A stretch of DNA of 64,000 nucleotides from Massiliimalia massiliensis (GCF_900155615.1 NZ_FUHT01000003.1:62001-126000), one strand, 5' to 3'. Positions 8,329 through 18,231 are shown, counted from the stretch's first letter. The notes: generated by a model not told the origin, from the letters alone. Numbers and translations are program-made.

Positions 8329-9612
8329 ATGATTCCATATAAACAGATGACAGCAGAGGAATTGCTGACGGAGAAGAACAGGCTGGACGAAGCCTACCAG
8401 GAGTTTAAAGGCCAGGGCTTGAAGCTTGACATGTCTAGGGGAAAACCCTCCCCGGAGCAGCTTGATCTTTCGATGGGGATGCTGGACGTATTGACCAGCA
8501 GCGATGTCTTAAAATGTGAAGACGGGCTGGATGCCAGAAACTACGGGCTTTTGGATGGGATTCCGGAGGCAAAGGAATTGTACGCTGAAATTCTGGGCGT
8601 TCGGACAGATGAAGTAATAATCGGCGGGAACTCCAGCCTGAATATGATGTATGACACTATTACCAGGGCGATGATGTTTGGGTTCTACGATTCCCCGCGC
8701 CCCTGGAAGGACGAGAGAAAAGTAAAATGCCTCTGTCCTGCGCCGGGATATGACCGGCATTTTGCGATCAGCGAGTTGTTTGGAATTGAAATGATCAATA
8801 TCCCGATGTCGCCGCAGGGCCCGGATATGGATCTGGTTGAAAAATTGGCTGCTGAGGATGAAAGTATTAAGTTTATCTGGTGTGTACCAATGTATTCTAA
8901 TCCGCAGGGAATTACATATTCTGATGAAACGGTGAGACGGTTTGCCAGGATGAAAACTGCGGCGCCGGACTTTAAAATTATCTGGGATAACGCGTACTGC
9001 GTCCATCACCTGACACAAACGCCGGATCAGCTTCTGAGCCTGATGGATGAATGTAAAAAGATAGGGACAGAATCCCGCGTCTTTATCTTTGCTTCGATGT
9101 CGAAGATCAGTTTTCCGGGCGCGGGAATTGCGGCGATGGCCGCGACAAAGGAAAATCTCAGCTTTCTAAAAAAGCAGATGTCGATTCAGACGATCGGATT
9201 TGACAAGATCAAGCAACTGCGTCATGTGAAGTTTTTCCACAATGCGCAGGGGGTTTATGAACACATGCAGAAGCACCGCAAGGTTCTGGAGCCAAAGTTT
9301 CAGATGGTGCTCTCTGTGCTGGAGCGGGAGATTAAACCGCTGGAAATCGCCGAATGGCATGCCCCGAACGGCGGCTATTTCATCTCTTTGGATACCATGG
9401 ACGGCTGTGCCAAACGGGTTGTTGCCCTGTGCAGAGAAGCGGGCGTTGTGATGACGGAGGCCGGCGCAACTTATCCCTATGGGAAGGATCCGCATGACAG
9501 CAATATTCGGATTGCACCTACGTACCCGTCGGTTTCAGAGCTGGAGCAGGCTATGGAGCTGTTCTGCCTATGTATACGCTTGGCTAGCCTGGAAAAATTG
9601 CTGCTAGGATAA
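8329..9612 (+). CDS. PLP-dependent aminotransferase, aspartate aminotransferase-like (subgroup 1c type)
   Basis: The 427-residue protein starts MIPYKQMTAEELLTEK, the style of a divergent class-I aminotransferase subgroup whose characterised members act on aspartate. Visible features are LDMSRGKPSPEQLDLS, NSSLNMMYD, the CPAPGYDRHF segment, WCVPMYSNPQGIT and the PLP lysine in FASMSKISFPGAG. The C-terminal arginine region is SNIRIAPTYPS. The ATG at 8329 follows GCAGGAGGC. It is a single transcription unit ending in a strong terminator. Substrate assignment is by family. Confidence 0.88.
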   Translation: MIPYKQMTAEELLTEKNRLDEAYQEFKGQGLKLDMSRGKPSPEQLDLSMGMLDVLTSSDVLKCEDGLDARNYGLLDGIPEAKELYAEILGVRTDEVIIGGNSSLNMMYDTITRAMMFGFYDSPRPWKDERKVKCLCPAPGYDRHFAISELFGIEMINIPMSPQGPDMDLVEKLAAEDESIKFIWCVPMYSNPQGITYSDETVRRFARMKTAAPDFKIIWDNAYCVHHLTQTPDQLLSLMDECKKIGTESRVFIFASMSKISFPGAGIAAMAATKENLSFLKKQMSIQTIGFDKIKQLRHVKFFHNAQGVYEHMQKHRKVLEPKFQMVLSVLEREIKPLEIAEWHAPNGGYFISLDTMDGCAKRVVALCREAGVVMTEAGATYPYGKDPHDSNIRIAPTYPSVSELEQAMELFCLCIRLASLEKLLLG

Positions 9613-9642
9613 ATATGCCTTATCGTTCACAAAATGGGCATT

Positions 9643-9674
9643 AAAAAAACACCCATTTATGGGTGTTTTTTTTC
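9643..9674 (+). terminator. Intrinsic terminator
   Basis: ACACCCAT and ATGGGTGT pair over a TT loop. A-runs and T-runs extend the stem on both sides, so it can work in either direction. Confidence 0.9.
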
Positions 9675-9753
9675 ATATTATCTGCTAATTTTCACAGAAT
9701 GAAATAGTATAGATAATCTAAATAAAATTACGGAAAAATGGGAGAATCAAAAA

Positions 9754-10779
9754 ATGCCGAAACAGCGAATTGAATGGATTGATTTAGGAAAGGGCGTGGC
9801 TATGCTGCTCGTCCTAATCGGACACTGCGAGTTCACGCCGGAATGGGGAATCAACTTTATTTACACCTTTCATATGCCGCTGTTCTTTTTCCTTTCCGGC
9901 ATGGTGTTTTCCGTTTCCAAATATGCGTCTTTCCGGGAATTTTTTATCCATAAGGCTAAGACCCTTTTGCTGCCTTATCTGGCGCTTGTTAGTATTCTGT
10001 TTGTCTGGAAAATCTTTTTCCGAAATCCGGATCATATCTTAACGTTGGACACCCTTCAGGCATTGTTGGGATTAGTGGTGCAAATGCGTGATACGCCCTA
10101 TTATTTTTCTCTATGGTATGTAGCCTGTCTATTTGTCATGGATTTGCTGCTGTACTGGGTTGTCCGGCTGTCAGGAAATCGGCCGGTGTTCATTTTAGTG
10201 ATTGCTTTGGCAGGTTCCCTGGCGGGGTATTTTTATGTGGAATGGATCGGACGCTCTCTCCCATGGAACATTGACGCGGCGTTTGTCTCGCTTCTTTTCT
10301 TTGCAGCGGGCTATCTGCTGCGGCAGAGGATGGAAAAGCTTACAATATTGTTCCATTGGGGCTTTTTGCTTCTCGCTGTTCCGGCAAATTTGGTCTTGGG
10401 CTATTTAAACTATTCAAAAGAAGGTAAGATCGATCTGTATTACAGCCATCTTGGCAATGGATTCTATTATTTTCTGTCAGCGCTTTTCGGAATTTGGGCC
10501 AGCATGATCCTGCTTCGGAAGGTGAGCCGATGCCGTCCTATCCAGTGGATTGGGAGAAACAGCCTGATCTATTATACCTTCCAGAATTTTATAGCGCTGC
10601 CCGAAGCGGAAGCGATTGTAGCCGCATTGGCTTCCAGCGGGTTTATCCTGTTTCGGATCAACAGCTTCAAAAGCCTGGCGGCTGTTTTGATTGCTTGCCT
10701 GTTGCTGGCCCTGATCAGCTATATTATCAATACGGCGTTCCCTTGGGTAATGGGCAGGAAGAAAGAGAAGGGACTTTAA
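9754..10779 (+). CDS. Acyltransferase 3 family membrane protein
   Basis: The 341-residue protein has about ten hydrophobic helices. It begins with the acyltransferase-3 signature: RIEWIDLGKGVAMLLVLIGH, with the conserved Asp and His, then FHMPLFFFLSG. Such enzymes O-acetylate surface polysaccharides, lipids or peptidoglycan. The fucose 4-O-acetylase-like branch resembles this one most by eye. No polysaccharide genes lie nearby, so the acceptor is unknown. Confidence 0.87.
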   Translation: MPKQRIEWIDLGKGVAMLLVLIGHCEFTPEWGINFIYTFHMPLFFFLSGMVFSVSKYASFREFFIHKAKTLLLPYLALVSILFVWKIFFRNPDHILTLDTLQALLGLVVQMRDTPYYFSLWYVACLFVMDLLLYWVVRLSGNRPVFILVIALAGSLAGYFYVEWIGRSLPWNIDAAFVSLLFFAAGYLLRQRMEKLTILFHWGFLLLAVPANLVLGYLNYSKEGKIDLYYSHLGNGFYYFLSALFGIWASMILLRKVSRCRPIQWIGRNSLIYYTFQNFIALPEAEAIVAALASSGFILFRINSFKSLAAVLIACLLLALISYIINTAFPWVMGRKKEKGL

Positions 10780-10833
10780 AGAAAATACACAGGATATCTA
10801 CAGAGAATAGTAGATTTTGCGCTTTGTTTATGC

Positions 10834-10839
10834 TATGAT
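10834..10839 (+). promoter_or_regulatory. Extended -10 promoter of the lipid kinase gene
   Basis: TGC directly precedes TATGAT (10834-10839), an extended -10. No good -35 is visible. The start codon is 33 bp downstream with AAAGGAGGGG in between. Confidence 0.55.
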
Positions 10840-10871
10840 AAAAAAAGCAAAAAGGAGGGGCAGATGCGGTA

Positions 10872-11810
10872 ATGGAAACAGAACAGAAAAAATTATTGTT
10901 TGTCTTTAATTCCCGTTCCGGAAAAGCGCAGATCAAAAGCAAGCTTTTGGACATGATTGACCTGTTTGTAAAAAATGGTTATGAGGTAACTGCCCACCCT
11001 ACACAGGCACAGCAGGACGCTCTGGAGCTGGTACAGGAAAACGCTCCGGAGTACGACATGATTGTATGCAGCGGCGGGGACGGGACTGTGAATGAGGTGG
11101 TAAGCGGCCTAATGAGCGTAGCTGACCGACCGCTCCTGGGATATATTCCGGCAGGGACAGTGAATGACTTTGCTTCCAGCCTGCACATTCCCAAGGATAT
11201 GCTGAAAGCCGCACATCTTGCCATGGAGGGAACGCCGTTCTCCTGCGATATCGGCGGGTTCAATGACCGGTATTTTTCCTATGTTGCCGCGTTTGGCATC
11301 TTTACCGATGTGGCGTACCAGACCCCGCAGCATTTTAAAAACATCCTGGGCAGAACGGCCTATGTTCTGGAGGGAGCAAAGCAGCTATATAACATTAAAT
11401 CCTATCATATGGCTGTTGAATACAACGGGCAGGTGATGGAAGACGATTTTATCTTTGGCCTGGTAACGAATTCGACCTCTGTCGGCGGCTTTAAAGGGTT
11501 TCGGGGAAAAGGGGTCAAGCTGGATGACGGTGTTTTTGAGGTATCCCTGATTAAGACGCCGAAAAACTCCATTGAGCTTCAGATGATTGTCAGTGCCCTG
11601 ATGCAGAAGGTGATCAACCAGGACTTTATCACCACCTTCCGGACTTCTGAACTGAAGCTGACCTGTTCGGAAGGCGTGCCGTGGACTCTGGACGGAGAAT
11701 ACGGCGGTACGCATAAAGCGGTCAGGGTGAAGAACCACCGCCAGGCGATCCGAATTATGACTGATCCGGAAAAGCTGATAGAGCGGGTTGAGGCCGGGGA
11801 AGAAGCGTAG
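10872..11810 (+). CDS. Diacylglycerol/lipid kinase family protein (YegS/DgkB type)
   Basis: The 312-residue protein has the DAGK catalytic fold: FVFNSRSGKAQ at the start, the nucleotide-binding GGDGTVNEVVSGL loop, and GYIPAGTVNDFASSL. The C-terminal lobe ends in the WTLDGEYGG motif typical of DgkB and YegS. It probably phosphorylates diacylglycerol or a related lipid at the membrane surface, recycling lipid from teichoic acid synthesis. Cardiolipin synthase lies 1.6 kb downstream but is not in the same operon. Confidence 0.9.
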   Translation: METEQKKLLFVFNSRSGKAQIKSKLLDMIDLFVKNGYEVTAHPTQAQQDALELVQENAPEYDMIVCSGGDGTVNEVVSGLMSVADRPLLGYIPAGTVNDFASSLHIPKDMLKAAHLAMEGTPFSCDIGGFNDRYFSYVAAFGIFTDVAYQTPQHFKNILGRTAYVLEGAKQLYNIKSYHMAVEYNGQVMEDDFIFGLVTNSTSVGGFKGFRGKGVKLDDGVFEVSLIKTPKNSIELQMIVSALMQKVINQDFITTFRTSELKLTCSEGVPWTLDGEYGGTHKAVRVKNHRQAIRIMTDPEKLIERVEAGEEA

Positions 11811-11895
11811 GGAAAAAGTCCTTCGCACTGTAGTTTGTGGCCTTCATCACCGGATGAGCGGCAGCATTGTAAGCAAATTCGGCTCCAATTCCACG

Positions 11896-11937
11896 AGAAA
11901 GGAGTGCCTTCGCTTTAGCGAAAGCGGAGTTCTGTCA
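11896..11937 (+). repeat. Shine-Dalgarno/hairpin start element, copy B
   Basis: AGAAAGGAG (11896-11904) is followed by a hairpin at 11906-11925 (GCCTTCGCT paired with AGCGAAAGC, one mismatch). The GTG start is at 11938, 34 nt after the Shine-Dalgarno. The block is also an open extension of the downstream frame. Confidence 0.65.
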
Positions 11938-12399
11938 GTGAAAAAATTTGAATGGGCATTAACGGCAGTACTGGCCGGAGTTGTGATTTTTGGTATTCTT
12001 TTTGTAGTGCTCACCGTTCAAAAGCAAAGCCATACGGTGGAGCAGGTTTCTGTGCAGGAATTTAACCGGTATCAGGAGGAATACGGACTACAGGGAGACG
12101 CAGGCGGGACCATCGCAGCCGGTATTCTGGAGATGCAGGCAGAGGAGGAAACGGTCACGAACGATTCCGTTCTGTCCGCTGTCTCATCAGTGCTTCCTGC
12201 AGAGGGGAAATTAGTGGGTGTTTCCCATCAAAACCAGGAACTGGAGATTGATTATGTTCTGAAGGAGGAGTCCGCCTATACCAAACGAGTCGTCCTGACC
12301 TATGACGAGGCAGGCCTGCAAAGGATAGATTTGCGGCAGAACCGGGAAATGGTCTCTGTCTCCAGAGACGGAAAAAAAGAAGTTACCAATATGGAATAA
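11938..12399 (+). CDS. Hypothetical membrane-anchored protein
   Basis: I do not recognise this 153-residue protein. It has a short KKFEW start, one N-terminal transmembrane helix (about residues 6-27) and an acidic extracytoplasmic domain with many Glu and Gln. The GTG at 11938 is chosen because the hydrophobic segment then sits at the N-terminus and the spacing to copy B of the start element matches other copies. The frame stays open upstream into the lipid kinase gene, so a longer product cannot be excluded. Confidence 0.6.
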   Translation: MKKFEWALTAVLAGVVIFGILFVVLTVQKQSHTVEQVSVQEFNRYQEEYGLQGDAGGTIAAGILEMQAEEETVTNDSVLSAVSSVLPAEGKLVGVSHQNQELEIDYVLKEESAYTKRVVLTYDEAGLQRIDLRQNREMVSVSRDGKKEVTNME

Positions 12400-12426
12400 G
12401 ACCGCTGTAAAAACAGCGGTCTTTTA
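12400..12426. terminator. Convergent terminator
   Basis: GACCGCTG and CAGCGGTC form an 8-bp stem around TAAAAA, with TTTTAT after it. It separates the plus-strand hypothetical gene from coaX, which converges on it. Confidence 0.85.
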
Positions 12427-12439
12427 TACTGAAAGTATA

Positions 12440-13213
12440 TTATTTGGAAGTTTTGTAATCCTGATAGATCATGCACAGCCCGTCAAGGGTCAGGGAACGG
12501 TCTATTACATCAAAGGCGTCGGTCTGTTTCCCGATTACCCGCGCCAGCCCGCCGGTTGCAATTACCTTGGGTCGGTAGCCAAGCTCCTTTTGCAGCATTT
12601 CGATAATATGGATGACCACACCGGTATAGCCGTAAACAATTCCTGCCTGCAAACTCATGATGGTGTTGGTGCCGATAACCTTTTTCGGCGTTTCAATTTC
12701 CACCTTCGGAAGCTTGGACGCCTTTTGCGCCAGGGCGTCCATCGAGATTTTTACGCCGGGGTACAGCACGCCGCCTAAGTAAGCTCCGTCACGGTCGATC
12801 ACGTCAAAGTTTGTAGCAGTTCCAAAATCAACGACCACAATCCCTCCGCCATACTTTTTAAAGCCGGCATAGGCGTTGACCAAACGGTCGGCTCCCACCT
12901 CTGCCGGATTATCGTACCGGTTGACGATGTTGATGTTAAAATTTTCCTGGACAATCATCGGTTCGATTCCCAGGTACTTCCTCATGGCGTTTTTTACCGA
13001 ATAGATTACCTGCGGAACAACGGAGGAAATTAAAACATCCTCCAGCGTGGAAAGGTCTATCCCATGAATCAGGAAGAACTGGCGGATCGACAAGCCGAGC
13101 TCATCGGAAGTGACGTCATGATGGGTGGCCAGGCGAAAACTTGCTTTTAGCTGATTCCGCTCAAAAATTCCGAACTCCATATTTGTATTACCAATATCAA
13201 CGGCTAAAAGCAA
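12440..13213 (-). CDS. coaX: Type III pantothenate kinase
   Basis: CoaX phosphorylates pantothenate, the first step of coenzyme A synthesis. The 257-residue protein starts with the ASKHA phosphate loop AVDIGNTNMEFG. It has the conserved GADRLVNAYAG and VVVDFGTATNFDVI motifs and ends near the ATGGLARVIG segment. I chose the TTG at 13213, 8 nt after GGAGG. A TTG five codons earlier would overlap that ribosome binding site. It is a single gene, divergent from cls. Confidence 0.95.
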   Translation of the reverse strand: MLLAVDIGNTNMEFGIFERNQLKASFRLATHHDVTSDELGLSIRQFFLIHGIDLSTLEDVLISSVVPQVIYSVKNAMRKYLGIEPMIVQENFNINIVNRYDNPAEVGADRLVNAYAGFKKYGGGIVVVDFGTATNFDVIDRDGAYLGGVLYPGVKISMDALAQKASKLPKVEIETPKKVIGTNTIMSLQAGIVYGYTGVVIHIIEMLQKELGYRPKVIATGGLARVIGKQTDAFDVIDRSLTLDGLCMIYQDYKTSK

Positions 13214-13339
13214 ACTGGGTTCCTCCAATCTATTCCAGGAATGTGAATATTTGCTTTTCTATTATAGCATAAACCAATGAAAAAGCAACTTTATTCAGAA
13301 AGAATTTTTAATGGGACTTTTCATTTTTTATATTTATGA

Positions 13340-13345
13340 TATAAT
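13340..13345 (+). promoter_or_regulatory. -10 element of the cls promoter
   Basis: TATAAT lies 53 bp before cls in a very AT-rich stretch. No clear -35 hexamer is visible. Confidence 0.45.
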
Positions 13346-13397
13346 ATAGACAATGAGAAATTAGGGGTTTTACTGAGAAAAAGAGGAAAAAGATACG

Positions 13398-14930
13398 ATG
13401 TTAAAAAAACTGTTTAAAATTCTAACAAGCCGGTTGGTTGTGTTTGCCATTCTAATCGTTTTACAGTTAGTGGTGCTGGTTGTCGGTATGGTGTTTCTGG
13501 CCGGCTATTACAGTTATGTCATGATTTTTTTAGAGGTTCTTTCTCTGATTATGGTGGTATACATTATTTCACAGCCGCAAAATCCCATGTATAAGATCGC
13601 ATGGCTAATCCCGATTTTGTCAGCTCCGATTGTCGGAGGATTTTTATATTTGCTGTTTGGAAGCAGAAATATTTCCCGGAAAATCCGCCGCTATATGGAA
13701 ATGGTTTACAGCCAAGCGCGAAAGGTGATCGATGAGCAGCCCAAACATGTGAGCGAAGAGCTAAGGCGAATCGATCCGGCCGCTTACAAGCAGAGCTATT
13801 ATATCACGCAAAAGGCATTTGCGCCTGTTTTCCAGAACACTTATACCAAGCTCCTGACTCCCGGGGAACAGAAGTGGGAATATTTGCTCCAGGAACTGAA
13901 AAAAGCCCGCCAATATATTTTCCTGGAATATTTCATCATTCAGGACGGAATTATGTGGCAGAGCGTCCTGGATATCCTGAAGCAGAAGGTAAGCGAAGGA
14001 GTGGAGATCCGGCTTCTGTATGATGATTTGGGATGCATCCAGACACTTCCGGACGATTTCCGGATGCAGATGGAAAATCTGGGAATTGAATGCCGGGTAT
14101 TCAACCGTTTCCGGCCGTCCCCGGATGTGTTTATGAATTACCGCGACCACCGGAAAATTTGTATTATTGATGGAAATGTTGGTTTTACCGGGGGAATTAA
14201 TCTAGCTGATGAATATATTAACGCCTACGAAAAGCATGGGCATTGGAAAGACACTTCGATCATGCTCAAAGGCGATGCAGTGTGGTCGCTTACCATCCTG
14301 TTTTTACAGACCTGGGGAAATTCCCTTTCGGAAGACGATATTGATTTTTTGGCGTACAAGCCCACCCGACCCTATCCGACAGACGGCTTTGTCCAGCCGT
14401 TTGGCGATTCTCCAATTGACTCCGATCTGGTTGGGGAAATCACCTACATGAATATCATCAATAATGCGAAACGATATGTTTATATTCAGACGCCCTATCT
14501 GATTCTGGACAATGAGATGACTACCTGCCTTTGTACTGCGGCACAGTGCGGAGTGGATGTACGGATTATTACTCCGCATATTGCGGACAAGTGGTATGTC
14601 CATGCGGTAACCAGGGCGAATTATGACCAGCTTGTCTATTCCGGAGTAAAGATTTATGAATACACGCCTGGTTTTATCCATGCCAAGACGATTGTTTCAG
14701 ATGATGAGTACGCAATTGTAGGGACACAGAATTTTGATTTCCGGAGTTTTTACCTCCATTTTGAATGTGGAGTATTCCTGTTCCGTTCCTCCACCGTGCT
14801 GGACGTGAGGAATGATTTCCTGGAAACGCAGAAGGTTTCAGAGCAGGTTACAGAAGAGGATTGTCGAAAGGTGAAATTTCCTGTCCGGATTCTGCGGGCG
14901 CTGTTGAGAGTATTTTCACCATTAATGTAG
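13398..14930 (+). CDS. cls: Cardiolipin synthase
   Basis: Cls joins two phosphatidylglycerols into cardiolipin at the membrane. The 510-residue protein has two N-terminal transmembrane helices (about 10-30 and 38-58). Two phospholipase D HKD motifs follow: HRKICIIDGNVGFTGG and HAKTIVSDDEYAIVGTQNFD. Length and layout are standard for Firmicutes Cls. The zinc-ribbon gene begins 17 bp after the stop and may be co-transcribed. Confidence 0.95.
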   Translation: MLKKLFKILTSRLVVFAILIVLQLVVLVVGMVFLAGYYSYVMIFLEVLSLIMVVYIISQPQNPMYKIAWLIPILSAPIVGGFLYLLFGSRNISRKIRRYMEMVYSQARKVIDEQPKHVSEELRRIDPAAYKQSYYITQKAFAPVFQNTYTKLLTPGEQKWEYLLQELKKARQYIFLEYFIIQDGIMWQSVLDILKQKVSEGVEIRLLYDDLGCIQTLPDDFRMQMENLGIECRVFNRFRPSPDVFMNYRDHRKICIIDGNVGFTGGINLADEYINAYEKHGHWKDTSIMLKGDAVWSLTILFLQTWGNSLSEDDIDFLAYKPTRPYPTDGFVQPFGDSPIDSDLVGEITYMNIINNAKRYVYIQTPYLILDNEMTTCLCTAAQCGVDVRIITPHIADKWYVHAVTRANYDQLVYSGVKIYEYTPGFIHAKTIVSDDEYAIVGTQNFDFRSFYLHFECGVFLFRSSTVLDVRNDFLETQKVSEQVTEEDCRKVKFPVRILRALLRVFSPLM

Positions 14931-14947
14931 AGAGGAATGAAGAGGCT

Positions 14948-15364
14948 ATGAGATGCAGTTATTGCGGCTCAAAAATCAAACCGACTGATATTGTCTGCAA
15001 GGGTTGCAGCGCACCGGTATCGGCAGTAAACCACGCTTCAGGGTGGGCAGTGTTTTTCTGCGTGCTCAGCTTACTGTGTAGTGCGCTATCGGTTTATAAC
15101 CTTGTCCTTGTGGTACTCGGCTTGGTCTTAATTTTGACGGGATTCCATCTTGCAAAAAAGCGGGATGGCAAAGGAAAGGCTGCCTGCGGGGTGGCGTTGG
15201 TTTTCTGGATTTTGGGCCTTTTGGCTACCGTTTGCGTAACAATCGTTTACATCGTCATGTATCAGGAAGTGTTGCATACCGTCTATGTATTGCTGCCGAC
15301 CGGTGTTTCGGAATTGTTTGAAAAGTGGCTTGGATTTTTGGGGAATTTCACCACTGCCCTATAG
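14948..15364 (+). CDS. Zinc-ribbon membrane protein of unknown function
   Basis: This 138-residue protein starts with a zinc ribbon: MRCSYCG and, 15 residues on, VCKGCSAP, two CxxC knuckles. Three hydrophobic helices with short loops follow. Zinc-ribbon plus DUF4190-like membrane proteins are common in Clostridia and have no assigned role. The ATG follows an AGAGGAATGAAGAGG purine run. I infer a cytosolic ribbon fused to a small membrane domain and nothing further. Confidence 0.75.
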   Translation: MRCSYCGSKIKPTDIVCKGCSAPVSAVNHASGWAVFFCVLSLLCSALSVYNLVLVVLGLVLILTGFHLAKKRDGKGKAACGVALVFWILGLLATVCVTIVYIVMYQEVLHTVYVLLPTGVSELFEKWLGFLGNFTTAL

Positions 15365-15439
15365 GCTGTTTTGTCCAGTAGTTTTATCGGCTGCTTTGTT
15401 ATATGCGAAAGTAAGTTTACTAAGAAATGAGGAATTAAT

Positions 15440-16459
15440 ATGTATATTTTACAGGATCGATCCACCTTTGCCTTTTCTGCGGAAAATCCAACTGGGGCTA
15501 GAAATGGCGGGACCCATGGAAAGGATTGTGAAAAATTGAGCCCATGCCTTTCTGTGACGCCTGGGGATACCGTGACTTTGTGTGATATTGACGGGCCGGG
15601 CATGATCACCCACTTATGGTTTACAGGGTATATTGGACATTCTTTTGTTCTGCGGATCTACTGGGAAAATTCTGATTTTCCCAGTGTAGAAGCGCCGATT
15701 TCTGCATTTTTTGGCTGCGGATACGATGAAAATTTTGCCGACACAGAGGGCCGGTACCCTGTGTTGAATTCCAATATGATACTGGTAGCACCCGGAAGAG
15801 GGTACAACAGCTATTTTGAAATGCCTTTTCGGAAGCACTGTCGGATCACCATAGAAAACAGGGGAACGGAATCACAGTATCTGTTTTATATGATTACTGG
15901 CTGGCGAGGCAGCCTGCCGAAGGAAATTTCCTATTTTCATGCTGCCTATCGTCAGGAACATCCGGTGCAGAAAGGGAGAAGCTATGTGGTAGCCGATCAC
16001 ATCTCTGGAAAAGGACGTTTTGTTGGTGTGACCCTTTCGGTCGGTGTTAACGGACATAATAGCTGTTGGGTCGAAGGGGAAGCGAAGATGTATCTGGAGG
16101 GAGAAGAATACCCATCGATCAATTACACGGGCACAGAGGACTACTTCTGTGGGGCTTATGGGTTTGGAAACGATATTGCGCTGAAAAAATATCAGCCGTT
16201 CAGCGGTTTGTATGTGGGGATGTACGCGATATTGGGAAATACGGATGAAATGTACAACGCGCAGAAAAGGTTTTTGCTGTACCGGTGGCATGTGGTGGAT
16301 GCCATCTACTTTGAAAAAAGCTTTAAAATGACCATGGATAACCTTGGATGGACAGGACCTAGGTATGACGATTATACTTCTGTTGCATACTGGTATTTGG
16401 ACAGACCGGCGCAATTGCCGTTTACCTTGCCGGATGACACTGATTTGACTATGAAATAA
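15440..16459 (+). CDS. DUF2961 protein, glycoside hydrolase family 172-like
   Basis: The 339-residue protein matches DUF2961/GH172, whose characterised members act on furanosides such as difructose anhydride or arabinofuranosides. Typical segments are GPGMITHLWFT, YWENSDFPSVEAPISAFFG and YTGTEDYFCGAYGF, the last containing a conserved Glu likely to be catalytic. There is no signal peptide, so it is probably cytosolic. It stands alone with its own terminator and has no transporter beside it, so the substrate is open. Confidence 0.83.
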   Translation: MYILQDRSTFAFSAENPTGARNGGTHGKDCEKLSPCLSVTPGDTVTLCDIDGPGMITHLWFTGYIGHSFVLRIYWENSDFPSVEAPISAFFGCGYDENFADTEGRYPVLNSNMILVAPGRGYNSYFEMPFRKHCRITIENRGTESQYLFYMITGWRGSLPKEISYFHAAYRQEHPVQKGRSYVVADHISGKGRFVGVTLSVGVNGHNSCWVEGEAKMYLEGEEYPSINYTGTEDYFCGAYGFGNDIALKKYQPFSGLYVGMYAILGNTDEMYNAQKRFLLYRWHVVDAIYFEKSFKMTMDNLGWTGPRYDDYTSVAYWYLDRPAQLPFTLPDDTDLTMK

Positions 16460-16461
16460 TA

Positions 16462-16497
16462 AAAGGCCGCTATGAGATGATTTCATAGCGGCCTTTA
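16462..16497. terminator. Convergent terminator
   Basis: AAAGGCCGCTATGA pairs with TCATAGCGGCCTTT over a short loop. It serves the GH172-like gene on one side and the UPF0210 gene on the other. Confidence 0.9.
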
Positions 16498-16506
16498 TCA
16501 TCTAAT

Positions 16507-17871
16507 TTAGTTTTTCAGACTCTGCATCGGCGCGGGGATTTGTCCGCCCCGGCTAATAAATTTGGAGGAGGAATTTGGGTTGATTTTCATAATCGGGCCA
16601 TATCCCAATAGGCCGCCGAAATCCAGTTCCTCACCGCTCTTCTTGCCGATTGCAGGGATCAGGCGGACGGCCGTTGTCTTAGAATTGACCATTCCAATTG
16701 CAGCTTCGTCCGCGATGATGGCGGCAATGGTATCCGCCGGCGTGTCGCCGGGCACAACGATCATGTCAAGGCCAACAGAGCAGACCGCGGTCATAGCTTC
16801 CAGCTTTTCCAGGCTGAGGGAACCGCAGCGCGCCGCGTCGATCATTCCGGCGTCCTCTGTAACAGGAATAAATGCGCCGGAAAGTCCGCCAACCTTGGAG
16901 GAAGCCATGACGCCCCCCTTCTTGACAGCGTCGTTCAGCATGGCAAGGGTGGCGGTGGTGCCGTGTGTGCCGCATCGCTCCAGCCCGATTTCCTCGAGGA
17001 TATGCGCAACGGAATCCCCGACCGCTGGGGTGGGCGCTAAGGAAAGATCGACAATTCCAAATGGTACGCCCAGCATTTTGCCGGCCTCTGTCCCGACCAA
17101 CTGGCCCATGCGGGTGATTTTAAACGCGGTTTTCTTGATAATATCCGCGACCTCTGTAATATTTGCATTTGGCGCTTTGGCGAGTGCTGCTCGAACAACG
17201 CCCGGCCCTGATACGCCGACGTTAATAATGCAGTCGGGCTCTCCCACGCCGTGGAACGCGCCCGCCATAAACGGGTTATCTTCCGGCGCATTACAAAATA
17301 CCACAAGCTTTGCGCTGCCGATACAGTTGCGGTCGGCAGTCATTTCGCTGGCCTGCCGGACGATCTCGCCCATTATTTTACATGCGTCAAGGTTAATTCC
17401 TGTTTTGGTAGAACCGATGTTGACCGAGGAGCAGACGTGGTCTGTCAGACTGAGCGCCCGAGGAATAGAACGAATCAATTCTTCGTCTCCGGCAGAAAAG
17501 CCCTTCTGCACCAGGGCGGAATAACCGCCGATAAAGTTGACGCCGCAGTCCCTGGCGGCGCGTTCCAGCGTTAATGCAAACTGAACCGGGTCTTTCCCTG
17601 GACAGGCGGCTGAAACAATTGCAATCGGTGTAACGGAAATCCGCTTGTTGATAATGGGGATACCGTATTTCTTTTCAATCTCTTCCCCGGTTTTGACCAA
17701 ACTGCCCGCCTTTTTCATAATCTTCTGATAGATTTTTTCGCAGGCCCTGTCAATATCGCTGTCAATGCAGTCGAGCAGGGAAATCCCCATGGTGATGGTA
17801 CGGATATCAAGATTTTCCTCCTGGATCATCTTGATGGTTTCTAAAATATCATTGGTGTTGAGCATATTCAT
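16507..17871 (-). CDS. UPF0210 / PFL family protein (DUF711)
   Basis: The 454-residue protein belongs to UPF0210, a widespread family resembling a pyruvate formate-lyase-like barrel with unknown function. It includes [39 protein letters not shown] and the C-terminal [11 protein letters not shown]. It is encoded 90 bp downstream of an ACT-domain protein on the same strand. This pair is conserved in many bacteria and archaea, which suggests the ACT protein regulates it or works with it. Confidence 0.92.
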   Translation of the reverse strand: MNMLNTNDILETIKMIQEENLDIRTITMGISLLDCIDSDIDRACEKIYQKIMKKAGSLVKTGEEIEKKYGIPIINKRISVTPIAIVSAACPGKDPVQFALTLERAARDCGVNFIGGYSALVQKGFSAGDEELIRSIPRALSLTDHVCSSVNIGSTKTGINLDACKIMGEIVRQASEMTADRNCIGSAKLVVFCNAPEDNPFMAGAFHGVGEPDCIINVGVSGPGVVRAALAKAPNANITEVADIIKKTAFKITRMGQLVGTEAGKMLGVPFGIVDLSLAPTPAVGDSVAHILEEIGLERCGTHGTTATLAMLNDAVKKGGVMASSKVGGLSGAFIPVTEDAGMIDAARCGSLSLEKLEAMTAVCSVGLDMIVVPGDTPADTIAAIIADEAAIGMVNSKTTAVRLIPAIGKKSGEELDFGGLLGYGPIMKINPNSSSKFISRGGQIPAPMQSLKN

Positions 17872-17961
17872 TACCTTTCTTTGGGATTTGAGCCGATTGC
17901 CGAAGGGCTCAAGGTGAACGATGCGCGGGTTAGCTGCACGTACTGTTTACGATATTGTCGG

Positions 17962-18231
17962 CTAGATGCGGTGCATGCTGTTAAAGATATCCTCATGCAT
18001 TACATGGATTTTCAGGTTGTTTGCCTCGCCCAGCTTTTCCAGTTCTTTGCGCATGACGCCCAAGTCAACCGAAAGCCGATCGGTTTCAACCAGCATTACC
18101 ATGGCAAACAGGTCCTGCATAACAGTCTGGTTTACGTCGATAATATTGGCAGAATATTCAGCGCAGACCGCACTGACCTTTGCCAGAATTCCAACTGTAT
18201 CTTTCCCGACAACAGTGATTACAGCTTTCAT
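17962..18231 (-). CDS. ACT domain-containing protein (UPF0237)
   Basis: This 89-residue protein is a single ACT domain: KAVITVVGKDTVGILAKVS at the start and ANIIDVNQTVMQDLFAMVMLV in the middle. Family members are small ligand-binding regulators. The ATG at 18231 follows GGAGGAAG. A longer frame runs upstream but has no ribosome binding site. It forms an operon with the UPF0210 gene. Confidence 0.93.
   Translation of the reverse strand: MKAVITVVGKDTVGILAKVSAVCAEYSANIIDVNQTVMQDLFAMVMLVETDRLSVDLGVMRKELEKLGEANNLKIHVMHEDIFNSMHRI

Noticed and set aside
16562-17524. A 320-codon open frame on the plus strand
   Set aside because: It is antisense to the UPF0210 gene. Its Ser/Ala/Pro-rich product is what the reverse of a GC-rich coding frame gives, and it has no ribosome binding site.
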